Assembly (NCBI GenBank): GCA_014773175.1
Contig: VXCM01002865.1
Location: 23,501 to 87,500 of the forward strand
Direction of reading: 5' to 3'
From: Lucifuga dentata
Taxonomy: Eukaryota > Chordata > Actinopteri > Ophidiiformes > Bythitidae
DNA: 64,000 bases
Shown: in pieces, positions 1 to 17,114 of the stretch
Numbering within the stretch: the first letter of the stretch is position 1
Layout of the letters: each line of letters begins with the position of its first letter
Made by a program: the position numbers and the translations under genes
The notes under the pieces: model-generated
Told to the model about the DNA's origin: nothing
The model's database searches: none
Seen by the model: only the letters and a program-made list of their open reading frames with translations

Positions 1-1045
1 TCCAAGCTGCAGTTGCAAAAGAAAACACAATAAAAATCTGTTATTCTGAAAATCATGCCACATATCTTCCTGCTGATTCAATGTTAAATCTAAAAGAAAC
101 TACAAAGCTTTCCTCATCAGTCAAAAATATCAGAAACTTTAAAGTCAAATAGCTCAGAGTAGAGAGAGGGTATAAACTGTTTTATTATTTCGAGGTACAC
201 TGTGCGTGCTGAGTGGGATGATGTGAGCGTAGATCTTGTAAGCTGCTTAATGTCGGTCCTATAACGAGCTGATTTAACTGGTGACTGTCACCCTGATGCT
301 GTGTGCAACCAAGATACAGACAATGCGCATTACTGTGTAAGTATAGTGGACATGAAGAGCGTGGCGACTGTTCACAGAACTACCTCTTTTGTCATGCGCC
401 CTTGTTTGCGTTCAATAAATTAATAAACTATTGGTATTGCATGCGTATAAGCCACGGGTTTGTAACAATTATGAGCAGCACGCACTAACCTTAAATTAGC
501 TAAAATTTAACATTCAGATTAAACATACAATAACTGCTTTTTGGATTTTCTACCATCTCTAAGGACGAAATTCTGTCATAAGGCTTGAGGGAGGGTTTTC
601 AAGCAAGCTGCTGTTAGTTACCTCACACTCCAACCTAGATAGCATCCGTTAGCAAACTAGCAAGCAATATGCTCTAGCTAACAACATTAGCATCTCTTGC
701 AGCTGCGTGGCAGTCACAGCAGAATCAATTCGTCATTATGAGGCCAAGAAAAGTGTTCTGTGAACATCTCCGTTGCTCTCAAACCTGACAAACACCGACT
801 CTGTCACAGGCATGGGCCCCAACTGAGAGCAGCCAGTGAACGCCCATTTCAACGCAGCTGGTTAGCTAACGATTGCTATAGCTAGCAGGGCGGTCCACGG
901 ATAGAATTTTAGGCGATTCTGTTGTCAAAAATTAAGTATACACTGTTATCGAGACATGGCTGTTGTACGTCCAAGTTCAGTTCTGCTTTAACTAAGAGAT
1001 CATGTCGTTTTATTAGCAGAAACAGTACCTCCCGAACATCTTACC
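1..1045. other. non-coding sequence upstream of the rnf114 promoter
   Basis: No coding exon is recognisable. The stretch from about 600 to 890 repeats GCTAGC/GTTAGC-like words, a composition I associate with fish promoters and 5' flanks. If a divergent gene starts near 1100 on the minus strand, this segment would be its first intron. No tRNA-like or TIR-bounded structure was seen. Confidence 0.4.
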
Positions 1046-1160
1046 TTAGAGAAGTGCTAGCCGTGGGCAGCTACGCCTCCGCTGTTGGAAATTCCCATTA
1101 TCACAGTGCGCATGCGCTGATATTTGTGACAGTTCGGCAGCAGAGGCCCACGTGCAGCCG
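1045..1160 (-). promoter_or_regulatory. candidate divergent NRF1-type promoter and non-coding first exon (spata2?)
   Basis: Seen: the palindrome TGCGCATGCGC at 1107-1117 matches the NRF1 consensus, in a locally GC-rich stretch with a nearby CACGTG-like word at about 1149. On the minus strand the sequence TCTAAG|GTAAGA places a strong splice donor directly after base 1045. No long ORF precedes this donor, so the exon would be 5' UTR. Known: in human, SPATA2 is transcribed head to head with RNF114 and its first exon is non-coding. Inference: this is the promoter and exon 1 of spata2, with the gene body left of the window. It could also be a secondary rnf114 start region or an uncharacterised transcript. 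Confidence 0.35.
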
Positions 1161-1739
1161 GAGGAGGAGAGGAAGAGGAGGGCCAAAACAATCAATAATG
1201 TAAAAATACATGTTATATGAGAAATTTCAGGAAACAAAACATCAGTTCACACTAGCTTTATATTTGTCATCCTGTCAGCTTTAATCACGACGAGAAAACA
1301 TTTATCATTACAAATAGACAATGTTTCCGCTGCCTAACAACAATAAAATCCAGCACAAAATAGCCTGAGAAGAAGCCAAAAAAGCTTTGGATTATATTAG
1401 CCCGGAAGTTTCCTGTAAGAATCTAGTGAATAAGAAGCTAGGTACAGCTTTGTCTGGAAAAAGGGTTTATTCAGAGCACACCTTTTTGTACTTGAATAGG
1501 TTTAACTATTTTCACGAGTCAATGAAAAACACAGCATTTTTACATAGGCTACATTTTCAATAATAAGCTTAACATAAAAATCTAGCTTTATAAAACCATT
1601 CTTTCTGTTTACAATAGTGGCTATTTAATGGTACTGAATAGAGTTACATTGTTTGTCTTTTTTTAAAATACTGTAAAAAAAAAAATATATATATATATAT
1701 ATATGATATGATATGATATAATAGAATGATGAGACTAAA

Positions 1740-1839
1740 ACATAGGCCCCGCGATAACTCCACCCTCGTACATAAGAAGCAGGAACCCGGTGACGTCGTT
1801 ATGTGTTCGGTTGGTGTGGGACTGAAGCGAAGAAAAGAA
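1740..1839 (+). promoter_or_regulatory. proximal promoter / 5' leader of rnf114
   Basis: A CRE-like TGACGTCG sits at 1791-1798, 42 bases before the chosen start codon, in a short GC-richer island after an AT-rich tract (1679-1724). No TATA box is evident, which fits a housekeeping-type ubiquitin ligase. The transcription start cannot be fixed from sequence. In-frame ATGs at 1726, 1729 and 1801 lie in this segment and would only matter if transcription starts upstream of them. Confidence 0.4.
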
Positions 1840-7046
<5,207 letters not shown>

Positions 7047-7222
7047 AGAGTGCAAAACAATCCATTAGCAGAAGAAGGGAATTCAGGAAAGATGGTGATG
7101 TGGTGTCTTCAAAAGGCAGAATAAAACACTGTACATGTATCATGAGATGGTGGTATCGCTGTGGCTACTCTGCTTCAAAGGCCATTGGGATTGTAATTTT
7201 GAAAGTAGGGATTTTTCCAGAA

Positions 7223-7228
7223 AATAAA
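7223..7228 (+). terminator. rnf114 polyadenylation signal AATAAA
   Basis: AATAAA lies 177 bases after the rnf114 stop codon and about 25 bases before an A-rich run (7252-7266). It is the first canonical signal downstream of the gene, so the 3' UTR would be about 200 bases. Confidence 0.6.
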
Positions 7229-7269
7229 TCCATCAATGCAATATGGTTAATAAAAAAAAAAAAAAAGCA

Positions 7270-8877
7270 GATGTGCTTTCTGATTTAGGAATGATAACCG
7301 TGTTACTGATGTGATAATCTCGTATCTTCCCCTTAATTGAGCTTGTAGACTTGCTAGTTTGTTGAATATCTACAAAAATTGTCTTTTCAGCCATTCATTC
7401 ATTGATGGCATTGTGTCATATATAGCCAAAAACTTCCAAAGTGGTGAAGTTCCTACTGTTAAAACTTGATGTTATAAGCAGTTTCAACCACTAGGTGGCT
7501 AACTATATTGCGAGCAAACAAACTTCATCCAGTGAAGTTTTCACAAAGTAATATTAATAATATTAAGTCATCTGCTTAAGAGTAACTCTGCATGTTTACT
7601 TTCATAAGAGGAGATCTACTGCAGTGTTTTTTTGTTTTTTTAGTTTATTAGCACATGGGTGCTTCTATTATGCTTTGATTTGAAGGGTTGAAATGTGTGT
7701 GCGTATGGGTGTTTGTTTATTATGTTAAAGATCTACTGGAATGAATAAAAATGAGGGTCAAACAAAGCCAGAGATGGCTGTTTGCTTTATTGTAATGTTT
7801 CTCCCTTATGTCTTTGTGCCTGCTGGTAGATCTTGTTCTTGACTTCCAAAACTCTTAGGGCTAACTATTCATCCAGTTAACCAAAAGATGCAAACAGGAG
7901 ACCAACAGCATGCCATAATTGGTCAGTTATACTATTTTCACTCTGTAATATGGCAAGGAATTATATTTTTGTGTCCATAGGAGGGCAGTAGAGTTCCATC
8001 GTGTGGCTGCAGGGGATAGCTGCTGGATCACAGCAGCTTCTTGGCTCTGTTCAGACTTAACATAGATTTCATTCTATAAATGTGCTTTACTCAATGTGTT
8101 GTTGTTCATCTTAGGGATTTTAATATGGATGAGATCAAATGCACTGTACAGCAAAAGTGTCTAGAAAACAAAGTGTCATAGTTTTGTGGAAGTTTATATT
8201 TAGAAAATTGGTCATGTAAACTGACATGATTTTAAAATCTTAACCATAGTTTGTTGTTCACGCACTATATCCTGGATTATTCATTACAAAAAAACTAGTA
8301 GTTTTACTTTAATATTTCTAAAAAAAAAGTAAAGAAGTCAGGAAAAAAAAAATCAAAATAGTTATTTGTACACTTCCAAAAACTGACACTGTGAAGTGAA
8401 AAGAAAATTGATTTACATTTCATTGAATATATTTTCTTCCAATTTTTAAAACAACAATTGTGCATATTTTGTTGTTATGTGTGTGTTTGTCTGTAATCAT
8501 ACACAGTTCCACTGAATTTATGTCAGATTGGTAAATAACATTTCATCCACCCAGATGACAGTAGCTCTAGCTCAGAACCTTAAAGCCTTTTCACTTACTG
8601 CTGGTGTCTCTTAGGTCTAGATCTTTTTTTTTTTTTCCCTCTTCAGTAAACTTGTAATGATTTTGCATGTGTTTCTCATGTATAATGACCATTCCTCTTT
8701 CTCGATATATCTCTCATTCTCTTTTGTCAACCCTACTGTCAGGAGGTGCTAAATCCTGATAAATTAAAGCTCTTTAATTATTTAAACCCTGGCCCTGGAA
8801 ATCAGGCTCAGTGATTTATACCTGTGTGTGTGAGACGTGTGGGGGAAGAAACAACACTCACTGCTCTGATGGATGAA

Positions 8878-8913
<36 letters not shown>

Positions 8914-10440
8914 GCTCAAGGAAGAGCAGTTAAAGAGGAGGTAATATGTAATGTTCATAAATTTTACTGTAACTAATCTCAAAATCTACTGTCATATCAA
9001 ACAGTGATTGCTGGAAAGAACTAATTAGGAATATAATAAAAAAAAAAAAAACCTTTCTATAAACCTTTGTTCATGTGTTACAAAAATTCAGGGCAGTTCT
9101 ACATCATACCAACAATGATGTTGCCATATGCTTCTGCATTTGTTTTATGTGTAAGTTTATGATGAAACCAAGCCCTTTGGTATACATCGTCCACGGGGAA
9201 GAAAAAATCTCATCTCTGTGCTTCTTGTATCTGTAATTACTGTAGTTAAATGATATTACAGTGTTTCACCTCTGTGGAGAGGCTCACCCACCAAACTTCT
9301 TGATGTAGTCCCCCCGCCTTTCTTCTCTTTCCTCCTCTTTTTCATTTCCCCGATCAGGTTTTTGCTCCTGGCAGATAGAGAAGAGATGTTGCAGTGAGAG
9401 AACTAACAAGATATTGGAATGCTTCTGGGCAGGAAGGAAGTCGAGCTGAAAACATGGCAGAGAAAAGTCTTTCTTGTCTGTTTGGTGGTGGAGCTAAAAA
9501 GGCAGAAGAGGGCCAAGGTGGGGAATAGCAATAGGAAGAAAAAGAGGAAAAAGGGAAGAGAAGTGAACAAATTGAATAAAAATTTCATAAAGTTCAACAT
9601 GCTCTTTCTTTGATGCGAGCAATAGATAGTGTGTGTGGAGTCTTCAGGCTCTGTAGAGGCAGCAATTAATGCTACATGTGCCCACAGGCACATTGTGAGA
9701 GGCATGGGGACCTTAGTTTGTTTCAGAAGTGTGTCGCACCATCACTCTATATCCGAGACATGGTTCCACCCTCCTTCTGTTATCTTTTAATGTACTGTAA
9801 ACCTCTCCCAGCCAAGTTTTCTGTGATGAACTATGCTGACTGTAATCCATTCAAGTTCACGCCTGTGTTGTCTGGGATAGTTATCACCAAGGTCAGAAAA
9901 GTCTGAGCTGTGTAGCATTTCTCACTCAATTTTTTAGAATTTTTACACATTTTACCTGCCTTGGCTATTACACTCTTGATATCAGAGGAAACAGAAGTAC
10001 CATGAGTTTTTCTGGTGGGCCGTATGACAATTGGGATAATACACACAAAACATCAAATTACAGAAATACAATACAAAAATAATAAAATCAGTGGAAAATC
10101 AATCGGTATTCCACTGGCCCATAAAGTTATACTAAAATCCATTTCTGTAGTATTAATTCTAGCAGTATAGAAACACAATCGTGTTGTGAGGTTCTCTTTT
10201 TAGTGTAAACATATTTTAGCTGTGATTAGTTTACTCAGAGCATCTTTAGTTGAAGTTTTAGATTATTGTTTTAGATTAAGTCACTGTCAACATAAATTCA
10301 ATACATCCTGCTGACTTTTCATAATAAATGTCACCTAGTTTTTGACATTTTATTGTGAACTATGTACAGGAAGTGTTTAGATTTATTAACTGTACCTTCA
10401 TTAGGACATATAAGCAGATGTCCAAGCTAAGCTGGAGAGA
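7270..10440. other. gene-free AT-rich stretch
   Basis: No coding exon with protein-like content was found on either strand. It holds scattered homopolymers (8328, 8625, 9039), a (TG)n tract at 8880-8911 and a purine-rich patch at 9500-9560. Open frames here are short and low in complexity. Confidence 0.5.
8880..8911. repeat. (TG)n microsatellite
   Basis: About 16 uninterrupted TG units. Confidence 0.95.
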
Positions 10441-10449
10441 AACCTTGAT

Positions 10450-10450
10450 T

Positions 10451-10515
<65 letters not shown>

Positions 10516-10516
10516 A
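10450..10516. repeat. (TCTA)n microsatellite
   Basis: About 16 near-perfect TCTA units followed by TATATC. Confidence 0.95.
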
Positions 10517-10557
10517 TCATTCCCTTCCTTAATTTGCAATCAAGTAGTTGTGCCTGT

Positions 10558-10663
10558 GACCAGGGCCAGCCCTAGCCCTTCTGGGACCCTAGGCATTTTT
10601 TGCCTAGGGCCCCAGCCCCCCCACCCACACACACATTAAATAAACAAATAAATAAATAAATTA

Positions 10664-10708
<45 letters not shown>

Positions 10709-10719
10709 AATAAATAAAA
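10558..10719. repeat. possible transposon end followed by (AAAT)n/(AAT)n microsatellite
   Basis: CAGGGCCAGCCCTAG at 10560 resembles the terminus of a fish hAT-type element and is followed by a short palindrome, CCTAGGCA...TGCCTAGG (10588-10609). The matching distal end was not found. From 10636 to 10719 it runs into AAAT and AAT tandem units, probably expanded from a poly-A-like tail. Confidence 0.45.
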
Positions 10720-11661
10720 ACAACAGCTGGGTTGAATATTTGTGGATTATTAAATATCATTTTGTCATTTTTAACTTGACCATTCTGTCCACCTAGTGGT
10801 ACTGATGTCGACATCTGGTTCCTGTCCATCCTATGCAAAGACAAATTTCCTAAATATAGTTAAAAGAATCAAGTTACAGATTTTATAATTGAAAAACCAC
10901 CACTGAAATCACCACATTTCATATGACGAGTGATTACAATTTTCTTATAATTAAACTGCATAAACTGGCCTTCCTAAACCTTTGCACTCACAATTGCACA
11001 GGAGCATTTTTCAAAAATAATTTATCATATGGTGATACAAAGACACCGGTTTTTCAACGATCATTGTTTTGAAGACAAACACACCAGGTCATGGTGGGTT
11101 GATGAGATCACCAAAGCAGGTAAGGATGAATTTTGTTCTTGACAGCTGATGGAGTTTCAAGTTTATTGTGAAGTCATCAGAAATGAGATAAAACACACCT
11201 TTGATTTATGTTGTTTTTTTTTTTGTTTTTTTTTTAATGTTCAGAATCTCAAGCAAGTTTCACGTCTCTACAAATTTATCTTTATAGAGCGGTACTCAAA
11301 TACAAATCTTAAAGGTCCACAAAGAAAATTTTTTATGAGACAAAGGTCAGTTTATTCAAATCAGTCAAGCCAGGGTCAGACTGGGATTCTAATTTTTAAA
11401 TTTTTTTTACTGATAATTTAAGGTGTTGAGCTGGGGGNGTGCTGATGAAACTAGCTGCACTATCAACTCTCAGTCGGACATTCCCACTTTCACTTTGCAG
11501 CGGAGAAAGATGAGAATTTTGACTCGTTGCGTCATAGCAATGTCCCGCAGATAATACTGTACATATTAAAAATATAATTTGCTCAGAGTCCAGAGACAGT
11601 TGTGGTTTGGTCCAGATTCAGTCTGGAGTTTGGATTTTGAGGATGACTGTTTTAAAGTACT

Positions 11662-11821
11662 GGAATGAAATTAAATCAATGACAGTCTGGCAGGTAGCAA
11701 AAACAATTCTAATATTTACCACTCCACAAGTATGTTTTGGAAAATGGTTGGCAGTAATGTAACATGTATGCAGGTTGTATGTAATGGGCTCAAACATGCA
11801 AAATTACCAGTGTGGTCATTT
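11662..11821. repeat. partial copy of the inverted-end interspersed repeat
   Basis: From GACAGTCTGGCAGG through AAAATGGTTGGCAGTAATGT and GGGCTCAAACATGC to GTGTGGTC, it follows 6150-6298 in the same orientation and order. The other arm is absent. Confidence 0.6.
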
Positions 11822-11829
11822 AAGTTGCT

Positions 11830-13250
11830 CTTTAAAAATGCAAAGTTGCTTGAATTTTAACATTATTTTTTAAATCTTCTAGTTTAAACTAACATACAGC
11901 ATCAGATACATTCTACCACAGTGATTATACTTGTTTTCATATCTTTAGTCCCCAAAAATAAAGTTACTGCACAATGCATTTTATCTAAATTTAAGACCAA
12001 AGAATGTAAAAAGCCACAATTTATACATACATTTCACAAATTTAAGTTCCAAATGATTGCATCTTTCATTTTGTAAAAGCCACGTTTTAGATTTTTGTAA
12101 ATGTGGTGTCACCAGTTTAAGACTTCAGTTTCATTGCAGATGGTTACTACTTAAAAATAATTTTACTATGGCAAGGAGATATTTAAAAGTTAGCTTCTAA
12201 AACAGGATTTAGGAGTGGGTTCCAGTCTTGCATTTTAAACTTTACTTTGCAGCTTCTTTACATCACAGTTTGAGCTTTTAAGTCTGGAAGAAATCAGGGA
12301 AATGGGTTCCAGCCAGGAAGCTTTTGCACACCGGATGTTTTTTTTTTTTTTTTTTTTGGAAATGTGTAACATTAAAGAGTTGCAAAATTCTGGGTGACAT
12401 GAGATGGAATCTTAAATGTCTAGAAAGTTTTTTCCCTTTGCATGTCTCTCTCTAGTTTTGCTGAGGCAGGTATCTGGGATGAGAGATGTGGGCTATGTGA
12501 GAAGAGCACTGGGAGTTTGTTCACCATAAAATTCCTCAAAGTCAGGAGAAACAGGAAGAGCGGGAATCCTGCCACCCAGGCACAGCAGCTCTGCAGGTTG
12601 GTCCTCTCAAATGTTTGAACAGAAAGTGCCAGTGGGCTTCCCCAACATCAATACTGGTTCTACACCAACTTGTCTTCCGCTTTTAAACTCTTAACAACCG
12701 ACCCCCTACCCCAGCCAGACACACACACACATACGTGTTGCTAGCCTAAGAGCAATGAGTCTTAACTTTGATTTAATAATGCCTGCAACCAACTTGGCCC
12801 TATATCAGCTGAAGTGAAAGTTGCGTGTGTGTGTGTGCATGTGTATGTCCTCTAAACCTTACTCCTGCCAGAAATATAAGGATAACACAACTTTTCTTTA
12901 CTGTTGTACTTTGTAATTGTAAATCAAAGAAGAAGAGAATTCAAGCAAGAAACACTGAAGTCCTCTTGAAGCTTCTCTAAAATATCAAAATCCTTGATTC
13001 TGACTGCAACAACACTGCATAAACTCCTTCAGCCTCACCAGTTTAAGGAGCCCATCCAAAAGCTTGGAAAGTTCTCAAAAGCACTGTTTCAGCAGAAGTA
13101 TTCTCCTGGAAGCAAAAATGAATATGAAACACACTGACATAACTATTAGGAGAATTGTTAATCACTGCTTCCTCATTTATTTATTTGAAATCTGCCACTG
13201 TACTAATATTTGAAAGTTAAGCCCTCTAAGGTGTAAATGAAAAGGGATCA
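11830..13250. other. gene-free stretch
   Basis: AT-rich sequence with a 23-bp T run at 12339 and a short GT patch near 12825. I see no exon, element end or motif cluster. Confidence 0.4.
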
Positions 13251-13256
13251 GGTCCC

Positions 13257-13262
13257 TGGTGT

Positions 13263-13299
<37 letters not shown>
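13257..13299. repeat. (GT)n microsatellite
   Basis: About 20 GT units with one interruption, followed by degenerate GT-rich sequence up to 13380. Confidence 0.95.
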
Positions 13300-13301
<2 letters not shown>

Positions 13302-13451
13302 TAGTATGTGCTTGTTTGTGCTTGCATAGTGTGAGTGTTTGTGTGTGCATGCAGTGGTGTGTGTGCATGTGTGCTTGTGTCACAATGGAATAGCAGGCCA
13401 AGTAAGGCAAATGGATCTAAATTTTACTCTGTGTACCCCATAGACCAACTA

Positions 13452-13452
<1 letters not shown>

Positions 13453-13491
<39 letters not shown>
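13453..13491. repeat. (GT)n microsatellite with GCGCGC tail
   Basis: About 19 GT units continuing into alternating purine-pyrimidine GCGCGC (13492-13515), a sequence type able to adopt Z-DNA. Confidence 0.95.
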
Positions 13492-13496
<5 letters not shown>

Positions 13497-13559
13497 CGCG
13501 CGTATGTGTGTGCGCACGGAAGACAGCGAGGCCCACGGCTATTATTCTCCCATTAGTTT

Positions 13560-13865
13560 TTCCATTTGAAATCAAGCCTCAACGGGCGTGCATGGGGGAA
13601 TGAGAGGACTACAGCAGGGATAACCTTATCAGGGTGGGGGGGACAAACCAAGACTGCAACAGCATTAATGTCCAACAGGGGAGGCAATTTCACTTTCAAA
13701 AGAATCTTCATTATTTGTCAGGCTGTCGCCCGTCTCCTTCCTTATTCTCCTGCTCCAGGTTCCCCTCAGGGAGACCTGCTTCCCATTAAGACATTGCCTG
13801 ACTTTGTTTTGTCTGTTAGCGACACAGTTATGAGAACAGATGAGGACAGAGTCACGCTGTAACAC
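13560..13865. promoter_or_regulatory. candidate conserved non-coding element
   Basis: About 300 bases of complex, repeat-free, roughly 48% GC sequence between two microsatellite-rich stretches, with GATAA words (13618) and TTAATG/CATTAAG homeodomain-type cores (13663, 13783). Non-coding on both strands. Called only because its composition differs from the neighbouring drift-like DNA. Confidence 0.3.
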
Positions 13866-14149
13866 ACACAACACACTGAATACTTTCTGCTGTTACAACC
13901 TGGTTATTTCACCCTGATGTTTGATCTGTCCATCTAGCTTGGGATCTTTTAAAACATCCAGGACATCTTTATAGTCACCTGCACTCATACAATAGAGCAG
14001 ACCTGTTAACCTTCATTCCTCTATCCTACCTACGCACACAAATACACAGCTCCTGTACCTCACACTTCCTCTTTTAGTCTCCTTCAATTTCAATCACAAC
14101 TCACCGCCCTGCTCCCCCCCTCTCTTTCTTTGAAAAAGCGCCAGTGCTT

Positions 14150-14295
14150 GCTAATCTGTCAATCAGATGTTGTCCTGTTGTGGCGATGATGGGGGTCCGT
14201 GATGGTGGGCCATACACCTCCAGCGGCTCACAGCTCGGAGCGGCTTGATGATTAACCAGGCAGGTAGTGAGTCAAACTGCTGACAGCAGAAACAC
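14150..14295. promoter_or_regulatory. duplicated regulatory-like module, copy A (PBX-MEIS site plus Maf half-site)
   Basis: CTGTCAATCA at 14156-14165 is the reverse complement of TGATTGACAG, the PBX-MEIS/PREP composite consensus. CCATACACCTCCA follows at 14210, ATGATTAACC at about 14247 and GCAGGTAGTGAGTCAAA at 14260. TGCTGAC at 14278-14284 is the half-site bound by large Maf proteins. The same order recurs in copy B. There is no ORF across the module. It lies about 33 kb upstream of mafb. Function is inferred. Confidence 0.45.
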
Positions 14296-14935
14296 ACTGA
14301 CAGCTGATTTGGAAGACAATGGTCTTGCTCCCTCTACTTAACTTGTCACGGCAGTCAAAGCACCTTCTCCATTAGCTTCTGATGCATCTGGAAAAATTGA
14401 GGGAAACACATCACATTAGAGATATTTGGTCGGATTCACATATGCACACATATGTTCCTACACATATATAAAGATATATAGATGCAAGTGTGTTTTTATG
14501 GCAGGACTGTTAATGCCAACTTGAAGTATCATTGATTTCAAAAGGCAACATGCAGCATAACATGTAGAACTGATTAATAACCTGAGAAGCTAACATTTCA
14601 TTAGAAGTCCACCAGAGTTTGGAAGTGAAAAATACCATGTAAGTCATTAATGTGGTCACGTTATTATAAGTGGCTTATAGGAAACATGATGAGATCCTAA
14701 AACTGTCTATGTAGTTGTTGTCTAAGTGAACACCACACAGTTTAGTGTCAGAAATAACTCACGAAACAAACCTAACATCGCCTTGTCTCTCAAATTAATC
14801 GTCCAACGCTTCCCAATTATTAACCGCCCCTGCAGTGTGCCATTCACATTCAAAGCTATTTTCCTCCCTCCACTTCCTGTGCTTTGTGCAACTGGGTACT
14901 GTTTGTGTCTTTACAGGAGGGAATGGACGACGCAG

Positions 14936-15078
14936 GCAGATCTGTCAATCAAACAGCAGCCCTCAACTACCAGTGGCTGCCCATAGACAGCCATCCATAC
15001 ACCTCCATTGGCTCCAGTCTCTCCTCAGCTCAATGAGTAACTAACCTGCAGGTATTGAATCAAAGTGCTGACAAGCAC
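14936..15078. promoter_or_regulatory. duplicated regulatory-like module, copy B (PBX-MEIS site plus Maf half-site)
   Basis: CTGTCAATCA recurs at 14942-14951, CCATACACCTCCA at 14995, GCAGGTATTGAATCAAA at 15048 and TGCTGAC at 15066-15072. Distances from the first base of the PBX-MEIS word are 53, 106 and 124, against 54, 104 and 122 in copy A. Motif order and spacing are therefore retained while the sequence between has diverged, as expected of a paired enhancer under selection. Confidence 0.45.
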
Positions 15079-15079
15079 G

Positions 15080-16715
15080 GGGAGAAGAGAAGAGGGGTGG
15101 AGAGATGGGGGCGGTGTAGGTGGATGGATAGAAAGAAAAGGGAGGATAGAGAGGGAAGATGACAATAGCATCATTTTATAGCCCACCTTGGTGACGTAAC
15201 CTTTAACTTTGTGAAGAAAGATGGATCCCTTTTCTCTGTCCAACCTTACATTTTAATTTTTTCTCTCATTCCTCCCTCTTTCTCTCTAAGTGTCTCCCTT
15301 TGATGGGCTGTCCCCCTCTCTCTCTCATCTTGTCTTCTTAGACAGATGAGTGCTGTCAGTTCTGCCATCGCTGCCCAGCTAAACATTAACGACTCCCTTG
15401 CCTGGCAAGTGTTGGAGGGGCAGAGGAGAGGTGAAAGGATAATGCCTCTGGACAAAAACCAGGCATGAAAAGGAGAAGTGATGGCTTTATCTGCTTGACA
15501 GATTCTCTTTTGTCTCTCTGAACTTGTGTATATGTATGTGTGCCATCAGCAGATTCTTGGCTTGACATGACGTTTTATTGCCTTGTTTTTCCTCCTCTCT
15601 GATGAGATGGACCTCTTTGTATTCCCATTGCCCCTCATCCTTCCTACTAGCATTTCTGACATTCCTTGAAGTATCTGCACGTGTCTGTTACGTGTGTTTA
15701 TGTGTGCCACCATTTATTTGTACATTCACATGTGCTTCCTTCATATTCTCATGTGTGTTTCTTGGAGAGAACATCCTGAACTTTGATGTTGGCAGCAGTG
15801 ATGGTGATGACGGCAGGTCACAGGGAAGAGTCATCCCAGAGGGACGAGTAGTGAGAGGAGAAAAGGATGGAGAGAGGAGGGGAGAGGAGAGGAGGTGAAT
15901 AGAAGAGAGGAGAAGCTGAATGGAGGGAGAGGAGAGGGATACTGCTTGCAAAACTGGTTTCTGTTTGACCATTTGAAGAAAAATGATCTTGGATAGCATT
16001 ATTACAGTTACAACAGATTAGTTCATTTTGAAATTAAAGAATTGCTAAATTGAAGTGTTGAATTTGTCAGTAGGAGTTAGTTACTTTGTATACACTTTGT
16101 ATTTTTTTTTTTAAACTTAAATGTCATTTATTTAATAGTTACAGAACCTCTTTAATTTGACTTTAATTTCCTCCTGGATTAACTCTGTGTTTTTATTCTG
16201 TTAACTGATGAGCACTGTCCTTGTAAAAAATAAACTAACAATATTTGCCCATATATACACATATCCTTCTTCACAAGACACATGAATGTTATGCAACACA
16301 TAACACTTTTAAATGCAGATAAATAGAACTGAATTTTAAAAAAATACTGTGCATCTTTTTTTAAATTAGGTAATCAAGTCAAATCCACATCACATTTTCT
16401 GTTGCCCTTGCTTGGGATATTTATTTTTGGGATATTTATTTCTTCACATAATGGTCCTATCATAATGGTCCTTCATACCATCATACTACAATCACTTTAT
16501 CCATGTAATTAATTGAATAGGCATTGATTAATTAGGTATTCAATACACAAACACTAAATAACACAAAAATAAAATGTAATTTTTTCACCAGTAAGACACT
16601 TTTTAATTCTGTATAGCAATTTAGCTCAAATTTCTATGGTCCCAAAAATTAAGGATTGGGACTTTAACTGACTCTGCCGCTCTGTGTGTTGTCACTTAGT
16701 CCTAAGACCTCGTCC
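15080..16715. other. gene-free stretch, purine-rich then AT-rich
   Basis: GA-rich imperfect tracts occur at 15080-15160 and 15840-15940, and AT-rich unstructured DNA from 15960. Open frames over the purine tracts are low-complexity and not credible genes. Confidence 0.4.
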
Positions 16716-16719
16716 CTCT

Positions 16720-17110
16720 GCTCTCCTTTGAATTATTAACTCTGCAGCTCAGGAGGGTGAACATGGCTGCTGAGTAGACACAGCACAGATCCGGCTTCAC
16801 TTTGCCCACATCTCTGAAGTCCATTCATTTGAGGGGATTACAGTGCTGGTCCCGTCAGCCCCCACACTATGCGCATAAACAGAAAATGTTGTTATTTTGA
16901 ATAACTGATATGCAAAGAGACAGGCAAAAAGTTACGTCTTCCTGCTAGTATTCCTTTACTGTAAAGCTGCAGGCCTCCTGTGGAGAAGCCGCCCACTCGC
17001 CTAGCTGACTTCTCCCCAGGTAGCCTCTCTCTACACTGGGTTCTCAAAGCAATGATTAACCCTGCTTCTGATCAATGCTTCTGCTGACTCTGATACATCA
17101 CTGGAGCCTC
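16720..17110. promoter_or_regulatory. candidate conserved non-coding element with a partial module copy
   Basis: Complex, repeat-free sequence. ATGATTAACCCTGC at 17052, ATCAATG at 17071 and TGCTGAC at 17082-17088 echo the second half of modules A and B in the same order. The PBX-MEIS word is absent. Too short and diverged to be sure of common origin. Confidence 0.28.
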
Positions 17111-17114
17111 ACAG

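Noticed and set aside
13453..13515. CRISPR-like or satellite array
   Set aside because: It is a simple GT microsatellite with a GC-alternating tail. No spaced repeats occur anywhere in the window.
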